NCBI RefSeq assembly: GCF_014385085.1 | Contig: NZ_JACRTD010000005.1 | Span: 157,637-221,636, forward strand | DNA length: 64,000 nucleotides | Direction: 5' to 3' | Source: Youxingia wuxianensis | Lineage (GTDB): Bacteria; Bacillota; Clostridia; Oscillospirales; Ruminococcaceae | Shown: positions 8,937 to 17,777 of the stretch, piece after piece | Numbering within the stretch: position 1 is the first letter of the stretch | Layout of the letters: every line of letters starts with the position of its first letter | Translations under genes and position numbers: made by a program | The notes under the pieces: model-generated | The model's database searches: none | What the model saw: the letters and a program-made list of their open reading frames with translations, nothing else | Told to the model about the DNA's origin: nothing

Positions 8937-9252
8937 CTCTCATCTCCTTTACGATTCGAACCTGTTCCATAAAAAGGCCGGAGCGTTCACCGGAGAGACC
9001 GGCACGGTTTCCGGCCACAGATAAGTCCTGGCAGGGCGAGCCGCCGCAGATGATGTCCACCGGCGGCAGCTTTGCTCCGTCAAGCTTTGTAATGTCGCCC
9101 ACATGTGCCATGTCGGGGAAACGAATCTTTGTCACCTCAATGGGAAAGGCTTCGATCTCACTTGCCCACACAGGTACGATGCCGTTGTGAACCGCAGCCA
9201 GGGGAAAACCGCCAATCCCGTCAAACAAGCTGCCCATTGTCAGCGTCTTCAT
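8563..9252 (-). CDS. N-terminal (catalytic) part of DNA cytosine-5 methyltransferase
   Basis: 229 aa holding the cofactor and catalytic motifs: SLFDGIGGFPLA (motif I), GGSPCQDLSVAG (motif IV, catalytic Cys), MVWENVPGAFSS (motif VI) and WGVPQRRKRIFLVADF (motif VIII). It ends soon after motif VIII, and motifs IX-X are supplied by the overlapping downstream gene. The ATG at 9252 overlaps the stop of the VirB6-like gene (ATGA). In a conjugative element such an enzyme would protect incoming DNA from host restriction. Confidence 0.8.
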   Translation of the reverse strand: MKTLTMGSLFDGIGGFPLAAVHNGIVPVWASEIEAFPIEVTKIRFPDMAHVGDITKLDGAKLPPVDIICGGSPCQDLSVAGNRAGLSGERSGLFMEQVRIVKEMRDADRQRGRAALDIRPRFMVWENVPGAFSSGTPKGEDFRIVLEEIVRIKVSGVSIPRPDTGRWEPAGRILLGADFSLAWRCLDAQYWGVPQRRKRIFLVADFAGRSARQILFDQESLPGHPAQSL

Positions 9253-10160
9253 TTGGCTACCGCCTGAACAACGGTCCTTGTGGTATTGACCGCAGCCTGA
9301 GCGGTATAGACTGCAGACATGATATTGGCTCTTGTGGTGGTATCCAGACCAAAGGCGCCGGCAATACGAGGGATCTCGCCGGCGGACAGCATCAGACCAA
9401 GGCCAAGGAGGGCATGGTCCTTGAATACCATGAGACCGGCGATGAGAATGGTGGATTGCAGGAAAGCGGTCAGGCACAATCCGATGATCTGCTTGCACCA
9501 TTGGATGAAACCATCCGTATAACCGCGTGGGACGCTGAACATATAGAGACTGCCCACTGCAATTTGAATGAGCAGAATGCCGCCGCGCTTCAGGTTTGCG
9601 AAGAAGACCTTTATCACGGCGTAGGCCATCAGAATGATGCAGAATAAAAGCATGATTGGGCTGGTGATGGAAGCAAAGCCGAAGTATGAGCCGGTGGTCA
9701 TTCCAGTCAGCGAATCAATGCCGCTGAGTGAATTCACAATCTCGGTTGCCGCCTCGCCGATGGAGGTGCCATACCCTGTGATCCCCGCGGTGAGGCTTGC
9801 CTGCAATGTGACGGAAAGCTCATAGAGCCGAATCGGCACAACCGTAAACAGGCTCACCGCCATAAAGCCCTTGATGGCACACAGAGCGGTTTCTTTGAGG
9901 TTCCCTCTGCCGGAGGAATACTCGATGCCGCACTCAAAACAGGCCACAACAAGACCGGTCACATAGAGCGCCCAGGCCAGATAAGAGAAAAACAGTACAA
10001 TGCTCTGCACCCAGCTCAGTTCGAACAGCTCGACGCCCATGTTGCCCATCTCGGCGAAAAAGTTTCCGAGAAAGCCCATGACCTGTCCGTAGATCCAATC
10101 CACGATTTGACCGAGGATGGTGTCGGCAACAAAATCCCAAATAAACAATGGTTCGTTCAC
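9249..10160 (-). CDS. VirB6/TrbL-like polytopic membrane protein
   Basis: 303 aa with about six hydrophobic segments, for example VLFFSYLAWALYVTGLVVA, PIMLLFCIILMAYAVIKVFF and a C-terminal pair. It belongs to the VirB6/TrbL-type inner-membrane channel proteins of conjugative elements. GTG 10160 is the longest start but overlaps the GAGG ribosome site. TTG at 10148, about eight bases after GAGGTG, is an alternative. The stop overlaps the methyltransferase start. It matches in role the 287-aa protein at 50664-51527. Confidence 0.75.
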   Translation of the reverse strand: MNEPLFIWDFVADTILGQIVDWIYGQVMGFLGNFFAEMGNMGVELFELSWVQSIVLFFSYLAWALYVTGLVVACFECGIEYSSGRGNLKETALCAIKGFMAVSLFTVVPIRLYELSVTLQASLTAGITGYGTSIGEAATEIVNSLSGIDSLTGMTTGSYFGFASITSPIMLLFCIILMAYAVIKVFFANLKRGGILLIQIAVGSLYMFSVPRGYTDGFIQWCKQIIGLCLTAFLQSTILIAGLMVFKDHALLGLGLMLSAGEIPRIAGAFGLDTTTRANIMSAVYTAQAAVNTTRTVVQAVAK

Positions 10161-10203
10161 CTCTTTTCGGGGTGAGGCCGCACCAACTGCTTGGGATAAA
10201 AGG

Positions 10204-10234
10204 CCAGGGGCCGTACAGCTGGTACGGCCCCTGG
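10204..10234 (-). terminator. Perfect 13-bp stem hairpin, probable terminator
   Basis: CCAGGGGCCGTAC and GTACGGCCCCTGG form a perfect stem with a 5-base loop. On the minus strand it is followed by CCTTTTATC, a short T-run. It lies between the 141-aa gene and the VirB6-like gene. Confidence 0.6.
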
Positions 10235-10243
10235 GTCAGTTCT

Positions 10244-10669
10244 TTACATGGTCTGCTGCCACTGGGGGGCAGCGGTTTGGGCTTGCTCCTGAAACACCTC
10301 CAGATAATCCGATACTGCGTCTGTGAGCTGCTGGTAGTCCTGACTGTTGGGATGGTAGACATACCAATCCGCTTTCCCGTAGTCATCCCAGATGTAGGGA
10401 TTGATCCCATTGCGGAAGTTCGGGTTGCCGGTTTGCTTTTTCCCGAGGATGTCGGAAAGATTCAGAAGCAGCACATCCACCTGGCCTTCGTTCCGATTCA
10501 GAATGGAAACGCGAAGGGCATGGTATTGATTTGCGACGATCCCCGTGACGAACTGGATCTTTGCCCGATTCAACTCATCGAGACGCACATAGCAGGCCCG
10601 GCCTACATAGGTGGCGTCCGGATACTTTGGGGCAACGATTTTGTGAAGCTCTTGCTCGAAAAAGTTCAT
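10244..10669 (-). CDS. Uncharacterised 141-aa conjugative-element protein
   Basis: Not recognised. A soluble alpha/beta protein with many Tyr, Asn and Gln residues (ending in a Gln-rich tail) and no signal or membrane segment. It is placed between the VirB2-like pilin gene and the VirB6-like gene, nine bases after the pilin stop, so it is almost certainly part of the channel operon. No function is proposed. Confidence 0.55.
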   Translation of the reverse strand: MNFFEQELHKIVAPKYPDATYVGRACYVRLDELNRAKIQFVTGIVANQYHALRVSILNRNEGQVDVLLLNLSDILGKKQTGNPNFRNGINPYIWDDYGKADWYVYHPNSQDYQQLTDAVSDYLEVFQEQAQTAAPQWQQTM

Positions 10670-10678
10670 ATACCCTCC

Positions 10679-11026
10679 TTAGATGCCGATAATGCTCCAG
10701 AGATACATGGGCGCAGTGAGGGTAAACACGAGGCAGGCAAACAGGATGGCGGGAGCCGCCCACTCGAACTGGCCGGATTTTCTGTACTCGAAGTAGGCGG
10801 TGCCCAGCTTGGCAAAGAAGAAGACGGCCAGAATCAGGTCGATGGCGGGAAACACCACATTGTCGACCACCGACTTGATCTGGGTGGATGCAGTGGACCA
10901 GGTGCTTTCGACGGCACCGGCCACATCCCCGGTACCTGCGGCGAAAGCTGTGGTCGCCATGAGGCAGGTCATTGCCAAGACCACGACAAGCATAACGATC
11001 AGGCGCTTATAGTTGAATTTACGCAT
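10679..11026 (-). CDS. VirB2-like small membrane protein (candidate conjugative pilin)
   Basis: 115 aa. The signal peptide is RLIVMLVVVLAMTCLMATTAFAA. A short hydrophilic stretch follows, then two hydrophobic helices (FPAIDLILAVFFFAKLGTA and PAILFACLVFTLTAPMYLW) joined by a basic loop. That is the VirB2/TrbC topology. It resembles DUF3852-type proteins of clostridial elements. It lies between the secreted Trp-rich protein and the channel genes. Confidence 0.7.
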   Translation of the reverse strand: MRKFNYKRLIVMLVVVLAMTCLMATTAFAAGTGDVAGAVESTWSTASTQIKSVVDNVVFPAIDLILAVFFFAKLGTAYFEYRKSGQFEWAAPAILFACLVFTLTAPMYLWSIIGI

Positions 11027-11048
11027 AAATTCCCTCCGTTGTATGTTG

Positions 11049-12806
11049 TTAATTTGTGGGGGCGATATGCCAGTCCTCCCAAAGATCTCCGGAAATCCGG
11101 ACGGAGTCCGTGAGGTTTAGCGACAGCATTCCCGCCGGTGTCCAGCAGTCCAGTAGCCAGGTGTACGGCGTATAGCTCCCATCGGGATACCATATCGGTG
11201 TGAAATGGGTCGGACGATTATAGGTGCTGTATGGATTGTCCTTGAAAGTGAAGGTGGAGCGTTTGCCGCTGATGCTTCGGTTCAGGAGCCTCCAAAAGCC
11301 CTCGTAGTTGAACTCCGGGAAAGAGGTCACCGCATTCTGAGCCGCAGTAACTGCGGCGCTCTGTGTGGTGCTGACGCTGGCCGTAACGCTCTGCTGGATG
11401 CCGTATCCGCTCTTGAGCGCAGAGGAAGATGCCGTGGGCGACAGGCTGTCCGGCGTGATGACCATGGTTGCCGTCAGGCTGGCTGTGTAGGCGTTATAAT
11501 CAAATTCCCACCAGCCCTGATCCTCCCACCAGCCGTTGTCCACCCAGTGGTACCAACGGTCCGTGTGGGATTTGCCCTCGCTGTCCGTCCACCGATCCGT
11601 GTGCCAGCACTTCTCCCAGTTTTCAACCCACACCCAATTCTCCTGCCACCAGGGAGACCAGATGCCCCAGGAGGCGGAGGACACTTCTTCTTTCTCTGGG
11701 ATATCCACGAGGGTGAAGGTGTCGTTTCGGTCATCGGCCACGGGATTGGGCGGGTCGTTGCCGTCCAAATCCACAATGTTGGCGGTGATGGTGCTTTGCG
11801 CCGTGCCTCCGCCCAGCACCCTGACCTGAATGGTGCAAACACAGGGTTCATCGGGGGTATGCCACTTCACCCAGACCAGCTGGCTGTCGCCGTCCGGATA
11901 GTACACATTGCTGATGGTATAGGTGCTGCCTTCGATCACAAACTGCACGGTGACCGGGTTGTCCGGGTCTGACTGTCCGCCGGATACCTCCACCGAGGTA
12001 ATGACATCGGTGTCCACCCGGTATTCGTAGTCAAACTCATCCACCTCCGGTTCCTCCACCTCATCGTTGAAGCGGACGATGCCGATCCCCAGCGAGGAGA
12101 TGATCTGCTCGTTGCTGACCTTGCTTGTGGTGCTGCCTGACCACGCAGGATACCCGAGGTCGGCTTCCTCCAGGAAGATAGCGAGTGGGAGATTCTGATG
12201 GGTCAGCGAACCCATCCAATAGCGCAGGTCACCACTGACCACCTGATCATACAAAGCAGCTTCGGTGGCGGTCATTGCAAACTGCTGTCCGTCATAATTC
12301 AGGTACGCAATCGGCTCGATGATGATCTTGTAGTCGCCATTGACCAATGTATCGAAGTCCATGCCGACATAACCTGCCAGAGAACGAATGACCTGTTCAT
12401 CCGTGAAGTAGCTTCGGATGGCCTCAATGCTGGCCGAAGATGACCCCGAGGAAATGATTCTGGGTAAACTCTGGGAGGGATTTCGATAGGAATAACCGCC
12501 CACAACCGGCGATAGTGACGCACCACCGTTATATGTGAGTTTGCAGACCTTCCCGAAGTGGATGATACCTGTAGAGGGCGTTTTGTTGGTGAGATCAACC
12601 GGCGTTGTCACAACAGCATGGCTTTCAGCGTTTATCACTGTAACTCTCACACCGTCCATGCCGGGATTCCAATAGCTTGAAGAATTACCGCTGCCCATGT
12701 TGCCGCCACCACCATCGATATTTCCCTCGCCGGTGGCGGCAAACGCAGGCATGGCCGTTCCCAGAAGAAGAGCGAGGGATAAAAAGAGTGCGAGAATTTT
12801 TCTCAT
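11049..12806 (-). CDS. Large secreted Trp-rich protein, candidate adhesin or pilus-associated protein
   Basis: 585 aa with a clear signal peptide (about residues 1-23, cut after AFA) and a Gly/Ser/Asn-rich N-terminus. A region with Pro/Glu linkers lies near 250. Around residues 377-432 there is an extraordinary cluster of about 15 Trp, including SPWWQENWVWVENW and DNGWWEDQGWW. No LPXTG or transmembrane anchor is visible. ATG at about 12806 has AAAGGAG upstream. It is placed between the Tad pilus genes and the VirB2-like gene, so a surface or mating-contact role is inferred. No known family was recognised. Confidence 0.65.
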   Translation of the reverse strand: MRKILALFLSLALLLGTAMPAFAATGEGNIDGGGGNMGSGNSSSYWNPGMDGVRVTVINAESHAVVTTPVDLTNKTPSTGIIHFGKVCKLTYNGGASLSPVVGGYSYRNPSQSLPRIISSGSSSASIEAIRSYFTDEQVIRSLAGYVGMDFDTLVNGDYKIIIEPIAYLNYDGQQFAMTATEAALYDQVVSGDLRYWMGSLTHQNLPLAIFLEEADLGYPAWSGSTTSKVSNEQIISSLGIGIVRFNDEVEEPEVDEFDYEYRVDTDVITSVEVSGGQSDPDNPVTVQFVIEGSTYTISNVYYPDGDSQLVWVKWHTPDEPCVCTIQVRVLGGGTAQSTITANIVDLDGNDPPNPVADDRNDTFTLVDIPEKEEVSSASWGIWSPWWQENWVWVENWEKCWHTDRWTDSEGKSHTDRWYHWVDNGWWEDQGWWEFDYNAYTASLTATMVITPDSLSPTASSSALKSGYGIQQSVTASVSTTQSAAVTAAQNAVTSFPEFNYEGFWRLLNRSISGKRSTFTFKDNPYSTYNRPTHFTPIWYPDGSYTPYTWLLDCWTPAGMLSLNLTDSVRISGDLWEDWHIAPTN

Positions 12807-12872
12807 GCAGGACTCCTTTCGGCAAAAAAAGGGCGCAGCCGCTTCCGACTGCGCCATGGGGATGTGGGGAGC

Positions 12873-13457
12873 TTACTCGCCACCCATAATCCCAATCTTA
12901 TTCCCGTTTTCATACATATCATCCAGAGTGCCGCCCTGATTCTCACCGCTGTTTTCCACATAGCCGAAGCCGGGTACATAGACCTGACCGGAGCTGTTGG
13001 TACTTCCCGCGGCAGGCTCCGTTTCAGTGGGAGTCACTGTGGGAGTCTCCTCATAGGTGGGCGGCGCCTCATCCTCGGTCTTGCGCTCCTCCTCCGGCAC
13101 ATCCGTTCCGTCGTGGTCATCCGGCAGCGTGGTGGTGCCGGCGGGTGCTTCCGGTTTTTCGGGGGATTCCGGCTTTACAGGATCTGCCTGGATGGTCTGC
13201 TCCAGGCCGCTGGAGTCTGCACCCTGGGCGGGATCGGTTTCGGATGCGTCCGGCGTTTCCACCTGGACATCCAGATCAGTCTGGCCGTTATTGTCGATAT
13301 CCACACTGGGATTACCGCTCTGGGTGGGATCATCGGAAACCACACCGGAAGAAATATCGGCATTGCCGCCGAACCGGACGGCGATCCCAACGGCTGCCGC
13401 AACGCAGAGCAGGCAGCAGACGGCGATGAGGACGATCCTCTTTGTCTTGTCTGTCAT
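12873..13457 (-). CDS. Membrane-anchored acidic Pro/Glu/Thr-rich protein, 194 aa
   Basis: One N-terminal hydrophobic anchor (IVLIAVCCLLCVAAAVGIAV) is followed by a long low-complexity extracellular tail rich in Asp, Glu, Pro and Thr. The tail ends in a Gly/Tyr patch (GQVYVPGFGYVENSG). It resembles DUF6550-type proteins. ATG 13457 has AAGGAGG nine bases upstream. It lies between the TadE gene and the Trp-rich secreted protein. A stalk or spacer function is inferred. Confidence 0.55.
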   Translation of the reverse strand: MTDKTKRIVLIAVCCLLCVAAAVGIAVRFGGNADISSGVVSDDPTQSGNPSVDIDNNGQTDLDVQVETPDASETDPAQGADSSGLEQTIQADPVKPESPEKPEAPAGTTTLPDDHDGTDVPEEERKTEDEAPPTYEETPTVTPTETEPAAGSTNSSGQVYVPGFGYVENSGENQGGTLDDMYENGNKIGIMGGE

Positions 13458-13540
13458 GGTGTATGCCTCCTTGGTGTATTTCTTGTTAATGGGACAATAC
13501 CACAATTTGCTGTGGAAGTCTATTGGAAAGACAGGATGGA

Positions 13541-14074
13541 TCAGAAGAGAGGCACATATTTGGCCTCCGTGTGCAAAGTCATGCTGGCGGCGGGCAAAAG
13601 ATTCCCCAGAAACCGGACGGGCACCTCCAGATGGATCTCCACCAGCGCGGTATAACCCTCGCTCTGGCCGGAACCAAGGCTGTTGTTTTCCAGAACCACG
13701 GACAGGTCGGAAATGGTGTATTCCACTTCGCCGCCCGAGATTTTCTGATACCCGCCCGCTGCATTTTCCAAGCCGAGCGTTTTAGAGAGCTGGCCGTACA
13801 CATCGCCGGTGTCGATGCTCTCATCCCAGCGGCCTGTGCCGTCCGGATACCAGCCCGCGGCGTATCCCTCGCGGACGGCGTGGTACACATCGTCGTAGTT
13901 GTCATTGACGGTGGAAATGACCGCCTGCTGCGCTGCCTCCTTTACGCCTTGGGCAATGATCCACAGCCGGCTGAATTCGCCAATGGCGCAGAAGAGCATC
14001 AGCAAGACCAGCACGATGGCAAGGATCATGGGGGTGCCCTCGCCGGGGCGACGGCGAAAGATCGGTCTTCTCAT
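13541..14074 (-). CDS. TadE-like pseudopilin
   Basis: 177 aa. The sequence GEGTPMILAIVLVLLMLFCAIGEF near the N-terminus is a prepilin-like hydrophobic segment after a basic leader, as in TadE/TadF minor pilins. The remainder is an extracellular beta-rich domain. The ATG at 14074 overlaps the upstream stop as ATGA. It is the last gene of the Tad assembly run. Such pseudopilins are processed and assist Flp pilus assembly. Confidence 0.7.
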   Translation of the reverse strand: MRRPIFRRRPGEGTPMILAIVLVLLMLFCAIGEFSRLWIIAQGVKEAAQQAVISTVNDNYDDVYHAVREGYAAGWYPDGTGRWDESIDTGDVYGQLSKTLGLENAAGGYQKISGGEVEYTISDLSVVLENNSLGSGQSEGYTALVEIHLEVPVRFLGNLLPAASMTLHTEAKYVPLF

Positions 14075-14466
14075 TTCCAATACACCTCCGACTTGCCTGT
14101 GGCGGAAGCCGTCAGCGTGATCGGGAACGAGCCAAACCCTCCGAACAGGCCGATATCCGTTTCCAGCGTCAGGGTCACGGTGACCTCGTCATTGAGCTGG
14201 ATGCGTCCGGTGGTGGACCACCGGATGTCGGGGTCAAGCCCGGTGCTGCCGGTAAGCGCCGCCGCCCGGCGGGTGGTCTCCGTGCCAACCCGGCCGGCGA
14301 TTTCCGCCTCGCGCACCAGCTCCACCGCATAGGTGTCCAGCTGCTGCTTGGTGATATAGACCGGAAGCACACGAACCACCAGCGCGAGCACCAGCATGGC
14401 GCACACCACCAGGACGCATACATCGATATAGCCTTCGCCGGAGCGCCGTTTCAGTATTTTTTTCAT
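14071..14466 (-). CDS. TadE/TadF-like (DUF4320-type) membrane protein
   Basis: 131 aa beginning MKKILKRRSGEGYIDVCVL, a basic leader then one hydrophobic helix, followed by a small extracellular domain. This is the DUF4320/TadE pattern in Firmicute Tad loci. TAAAGGAGG precedes ATG 14466. It is coupled to the next gene by ATGA. It probably works with the 13541-14074 product in the pilus tip or base. Confidence 0.65.
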   Translation of the reverse strand: MKKILKRRSGEGYIDVCVLVVCAMLVLALVVRVLPVYITKQQLDTYAVELVREAEIAGRVGTETTRRAAALTGSTGLDPDIRWSTTGRIQLNDEVTVTLTLETDIGLFGGFGSFPITLTASATGKSEVYWK

Positions 14467-14477
14467 GGCGACCTCCT

Positions 14478-15350
14478 TTAGAACAGGCTTCCCAGAGAAT
14501 TGACGATCTGGTACACGATGATGACGATGTAGGTCATCATGAAGCACATGAGCATGATGAAGCTGAACACCCGGATCTTGGGTGGGATCTTGGCGGCCTT
14601 GGCCTTGAGGCGCTGCAGTTCCAATGCCTTCAGATCGTGGGACAGCATCTGGAAGTACATTCGCCCGTCGTCACCCCGCAGGATGCCGATGAGGCCGCGG
14701 ACGATGTCCGAAATGATGGCGGAACCCATTCTGGCCTCAAAGCGGATGAGCGCCGCTTCATAGGAGGAGGAACGCATATCCGCCGTCAGCACATCCAGCT
14801 CACGACCAAAGTCAGGCCCGGCGTGTTTCTTGTAGTTTTCCAGAATCCGCAGCACATCCCGGCTGGCTGCCAGCTCCTGATGGATGGTGGCGACGAACCG
14901 GGGCAGCTCGCCCTCGATCAGCTCCATTCTGGCCTTGACCAGCTCGTCAGCCCGACGGCTCTCCTTGAACCAGGTCAGCACGGCCAGCACCACGATGAGG
15001 GGGCTCAGGATGGGCAGGATCAGCAGGCACGGGATGATGCCGAGCAGGATGAGGCAGGGCTTCAGGATCGAATAAGCCGTGTAGACCTGGGGCGTCATAT
15101 CCAGCCCTGCCGCCGTGAGCTTGCTCTCCAGCCGGCGGTATTTGTATTCGTCCATTCGAATCAGCGGGGCCAGCTTCAGCGCCCAGCCGAGGATCAGCGC
15201 TTCCAGAGATTTGACCAGGCTCCGCTCCCTCCGTCCGGCGGAAATGAGCGCCCGTTCCGCGGCCAGCCGGGGGATCTTCAGGAGGTCGGCGAGGACGAAA
15301 TACAGTCCGGCGGCCAGTGCGGTCCCGAACAGGAATAAAAGTACGCCCAT
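14478..15350 (-). CDS. tadC: TadC-like pilus assembly membrane protein
   Basis: 290 aa with hydrophobic segments at the N-terminus, middle (CLILLGIIPCLLILPILSPLIVV) and C-terminus, and a central cytoplasmic domain with ELPRFVATIHQELAASRDV typical of the GspF/TadC superfamily. It would form the inner-membrane platform on which TadA drives pilin extrusion. CGGAGG precedes ATG 15350. It follows tadB by four bases. Confidence 0.78.
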   Translation of the reverse strand: MGVLLFLFGTALAAGLYFVLADLLKIPRLAAERALISAGRRERSLVKSLEALILGWALKLAPLIRMDEYKYRRLESKLTAAGLDMTPQVYTAYSILKPCLILLGIIPCLLILPILSPLIVVLAVLTWFKESRRADELVKARMELIEGELPRFVATIHQELAASRDVLRILENYKKHAGPDFGRELDVLTADMRSSSYEAALIRFEARMGSAIISDIVRGLIGILRGDDGRMYFQMLSHDLKALELQRLKAKAAKIPPKIRVFSFIMLMCFMMTYIVIIVYQIVNSLGSLF

Positions 15351-15354
15351 TTCC

Positions 15355-16284
15355 TCACCTCCGATACTCAATAGGCTGGGTCAGCTTCACCACGAAGGCA
15401 AAGGACACGAATACGGCTGCGATGCAGATGGCAATGATCATTTGGCCGGGAACGGTGTCTACCAGGGTGTGGTACCAATCGTTGTTGATAAACTGCACCA
15501 GCGGGATATTGATCAGCACCAGGATCGCCATGGTGACGAACTCCTTGCGGGGGCCGAAGACCAGATTTTCCAGCTCTCCGTTGACCACTCTCATATCCGA
15601 CAGCTTGCTGACAATGGGAGTCAGGGTGCTTTTCAGGCTGCGGTCTGTCTGGCACGCCATCACCGCTTCGCACCACTCCTGCCACACCTCATTGTCGATG
15701 GCGTATTTCAGGTCGTGAAGTGCGGCGTCCATGTCCGGGTCAATGTGCTTGATGCGGGTCAGAAACCGCTGGAACACCTCCTGCACCGGGTGGTGCAGGT
15801 ATCGGACATTTTCCTCCACCGCCTGCTGGAAGTTTTCCGTGCGCAGATAGGCGGTGGTGATGACCGACAGCGCCGTTTCCAGCTCTGCGGCCACATCCTT
15901 TTTGAAGCTGCCGGCTGTCAGCTTGATATACCAGAACGGCGCCAGCATAAAGCCGACGGCCAGCACAGGGACAAGGAAGGCATTCCCGGCAAGGATGGCG
16001 ATGCAGGCGCCCAGGGCAAACAGCACCAGGGAGGCCATGCACACCATGGGGAACTTCCCCTCACGCCCGGATGCGGCCAGCACCGCCTGCGCCTCCGTGA
16101 TCTCCCGGCGGAAGAAGCCGGCCTTTTTTCGCTTGGTCGTCTCGTTGATATCCGCCCGGATGCTGCCAGGAGCGGCAGTCAGCCGGGAGAAGATGCTGTC
16201 GCTCATTTCTGCGGGGGAGATCCCCAGCACCATAAAAAGCCCGGCGATCATGCCGATGCAGGCGATCAGTTGGATCATTGTCAT
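15355..16284 (-). CDS. tadB: TadB-like pilus assembly membrane protein
   Basis: 309 aa with the TadB/GspF layout: N-terminal helix, paired mid-protein helices (VLFALGACIAILAGNAFLVPVL), a cytoplasmic domain and C-terminal helices. It partners TadC. ATG 16284 overlaps the TadA stop (ATGA). The order tadA-tadB-tadC is the canonical Tad locus order. Confidence 0.78.
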   Translation of the reverse strand: MTMIQLIACIGMIAGLFMVLGISPAEMSDSIFSRLTAAPGSIRADINETTKRKKAGFFRREITEAQAVLAASGREGKFPMVCMASLVLFALGACIAILAGNAFLVPVLAVGFMLAPFWYIKLTAGSFKKDVAAELETALSVITTAYLRTENFQQAVEENVRYLHHPVQEVFQRFLTRIKHIDPDMDAALHDLKYAIDNEVWQEWCEAVMACQTDRSLKSTLTPIVSKLSDMRVVNGELENLVFGPRKEFVTMAILVLINIPLVQFINNDWYHTLVDTVPGQMIIAICIAAVFVSFAFVVKLTQPIEYRR

Positions 16285-17777
16285 GCAGTTTCCTCCTTTC
16301 CCTGGATGAACTGCTCCAGCTCACCGCGGGGCATACCGTTCTCGATAAAGCGGCGCTGCAGGCTCTCGGACATCTCCTCGCACTTCTGGTGGTGTCCCTC
16401 AATGATGAACCGGTCGCCCTCCAGACGGTTTTCGGTGATATTGTACTCGTAGAGCTTGTGAAGCCGGCGGCTCCCATCCGGCAGGATCTCACATTCGGAG
16501 ATGTTGGTGATGCGGCGCTCCTTGTTCTCCAACTGGCGGCAGTAGACCACAATGGGATATGCCTCAGTGACATAGCCCATGAGCGTATCGTCGGGGGTGT
16601 CCACGGCCCGCTTGCACAGGGATACCATGCGGCGATAGGTGCCCTCGCTGGAGCTGGAGTGGATGGTGGTGAGAACGGCCACACCCACGCGGGCGGCCTC
16701 CTGGGCGGCATTGGCCTCCGGGCCACGCATCTCGCCCACAGCGATGATGTCGGGATTGAAGCGAAGGGCGATGTCCAGCAGCGCGATCTGGTCGATGCGC
16801 TGCCGCTCGTTCTCACTGTCGCGGGTCTGGGTGTGGACGACGGAGTTGACCACCCTGCCGTTCTGCTCCCGGATGAGCTGAAGCTCACGGGAACCGTCCT
16901 CGATGGTGAAGATCCGCTTGCGGTCAGGGATGGTGGACAGGAGCCAGCCCGCCACGGTAGTCTTGCCGGAGCTGGTGGCGCCTGCCACACAGATGGAGAC
17001 GCCGTAGCGCAGGCAGGCGGACAGGAAATCCAGCATTTCCTCCGTGGCGGTGCCGCTGCCCACAAAGTCCTCCTTGGTCAGATTTTTGGGGTTGACGATT
17101 CGGATGGAGGCCGCGACGCCGGCATCCTCGTCCAGCACCGGGGTCTTGATGACCGAGACACGGATGTTTTTGGCCAGACGGGAGGTAATGATGGGACTGG
17201 CGTTGTCCAGCACCTTGCCGGAGTTCTGGAGCATACGGCGGATGACATTGGCCGCGTGGTCCGGCGAGTCGAAGTGTTCCTCCAACTTGACGGTGCGGCC
17301 GTCGGAATACTGGATCTCAATGTCGCGCCAGGAATTGATGTCGATCTCCTCGATGCCGTCGGCGAAGATGTACTTGGTCAGAAACCCATACTCGGCCATC
17401 TCCGTATACAGGGCATCCACCAGCTCGCTCTGGCTCATGCCGTCCACCGCCATGCGATTGTCCTGCAAATAGCGGGCGATCCGGCGCTTCATCTGCTCCT
17501 TGGCCTCGTTGCCGCTCTCTGTGATCAGGGTGGCATAGGTACCGGAGAGGTAGGACTGTACCTGACTGAGAACCTCCGCGAAGGGCATCCCCTCGGCCTG
17601 GGGAGCGAAGAAGACATCGCTCGCTTTGGGCGCGACCTTGGTTTCCGCAAAAATAGCCCTTCCGGTATTTTCCTCGAAGGAGATATCATGCACCTCGGCC
17701 TGCTCCGGCTTGGCTTCCGCAGGGGCGGCGGACGGGGCAGCGGCAAACAATGAATTGCTTCTTCTGTCGCCAAGCAT
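16281..17777 (-). CDS. tadA: TadA/CpaF family secretion ATPase
   Basis: 498 aa hexameric ATPase of the GspE/VirB11 superfamily. The N-terminal domain is followed by Walker A GATSSGKTTVAGWLL (about residue 270), the Asp box TIEDGSRELQL, and the His-box/Walker B region VGEMRGPEAN with TTIHSSSS. It powers Flp/Tad pilus extension. It is coupled to tadZ through TGATG at 17777. Because it also resembles VirB11, it might serve the type IV secretion channel, which otherwise lacks a VirB11 here. Confidence 0.85.
   Translation of the reverse strand: MLGDRRSNSLFAAAPSAAPAEAKPEQAEVHDISFEENTGRAIFAETKVAPKASDVFFAPQAEGMPFAEVLSQVQSYLSGTYATLITESGNEAKEQMKRRIARYLQDNRMAVDGMSQSELVDALYTEMAEYGFLTKYIFADGIEEIDINSWRDIEIQYSDGRTVKLEEHFDSPDHAANVIRRMLQNSGKVLDNASPIITSRLAKNIRVSVIKTPVLDEDAGVAASIRIVNPKNLTKEDFVGSGTATEEMLDFLSACLRYGVSICVAGATSSGKTTVAGWLLSTIPDRKRIFTIEDGSRELQLIREQNGRVVNSVVHTQTRDSENERQRIDQIALLDIALRFNPDIIAVGEMRGPEANAAQEAARVGVAVLTTIHSSSSEGTYRRMVSLCKRAVDTPDDTLMGYVTEAYPIVVYCRQLENKERRITNISECEILPDGSRRLHKLYEYNITENRLEGDRFIIEGHHQKCEEMSESLQRRFIENGMPRGELEQFIQGKEETA

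Noticed and set aside
16278..17753. A 491-codon plus-strand frame opposite tadA
   Set aside because: Complement of a clear TadA ATPase within a continuous Tad operon; no domain or ribosome site.
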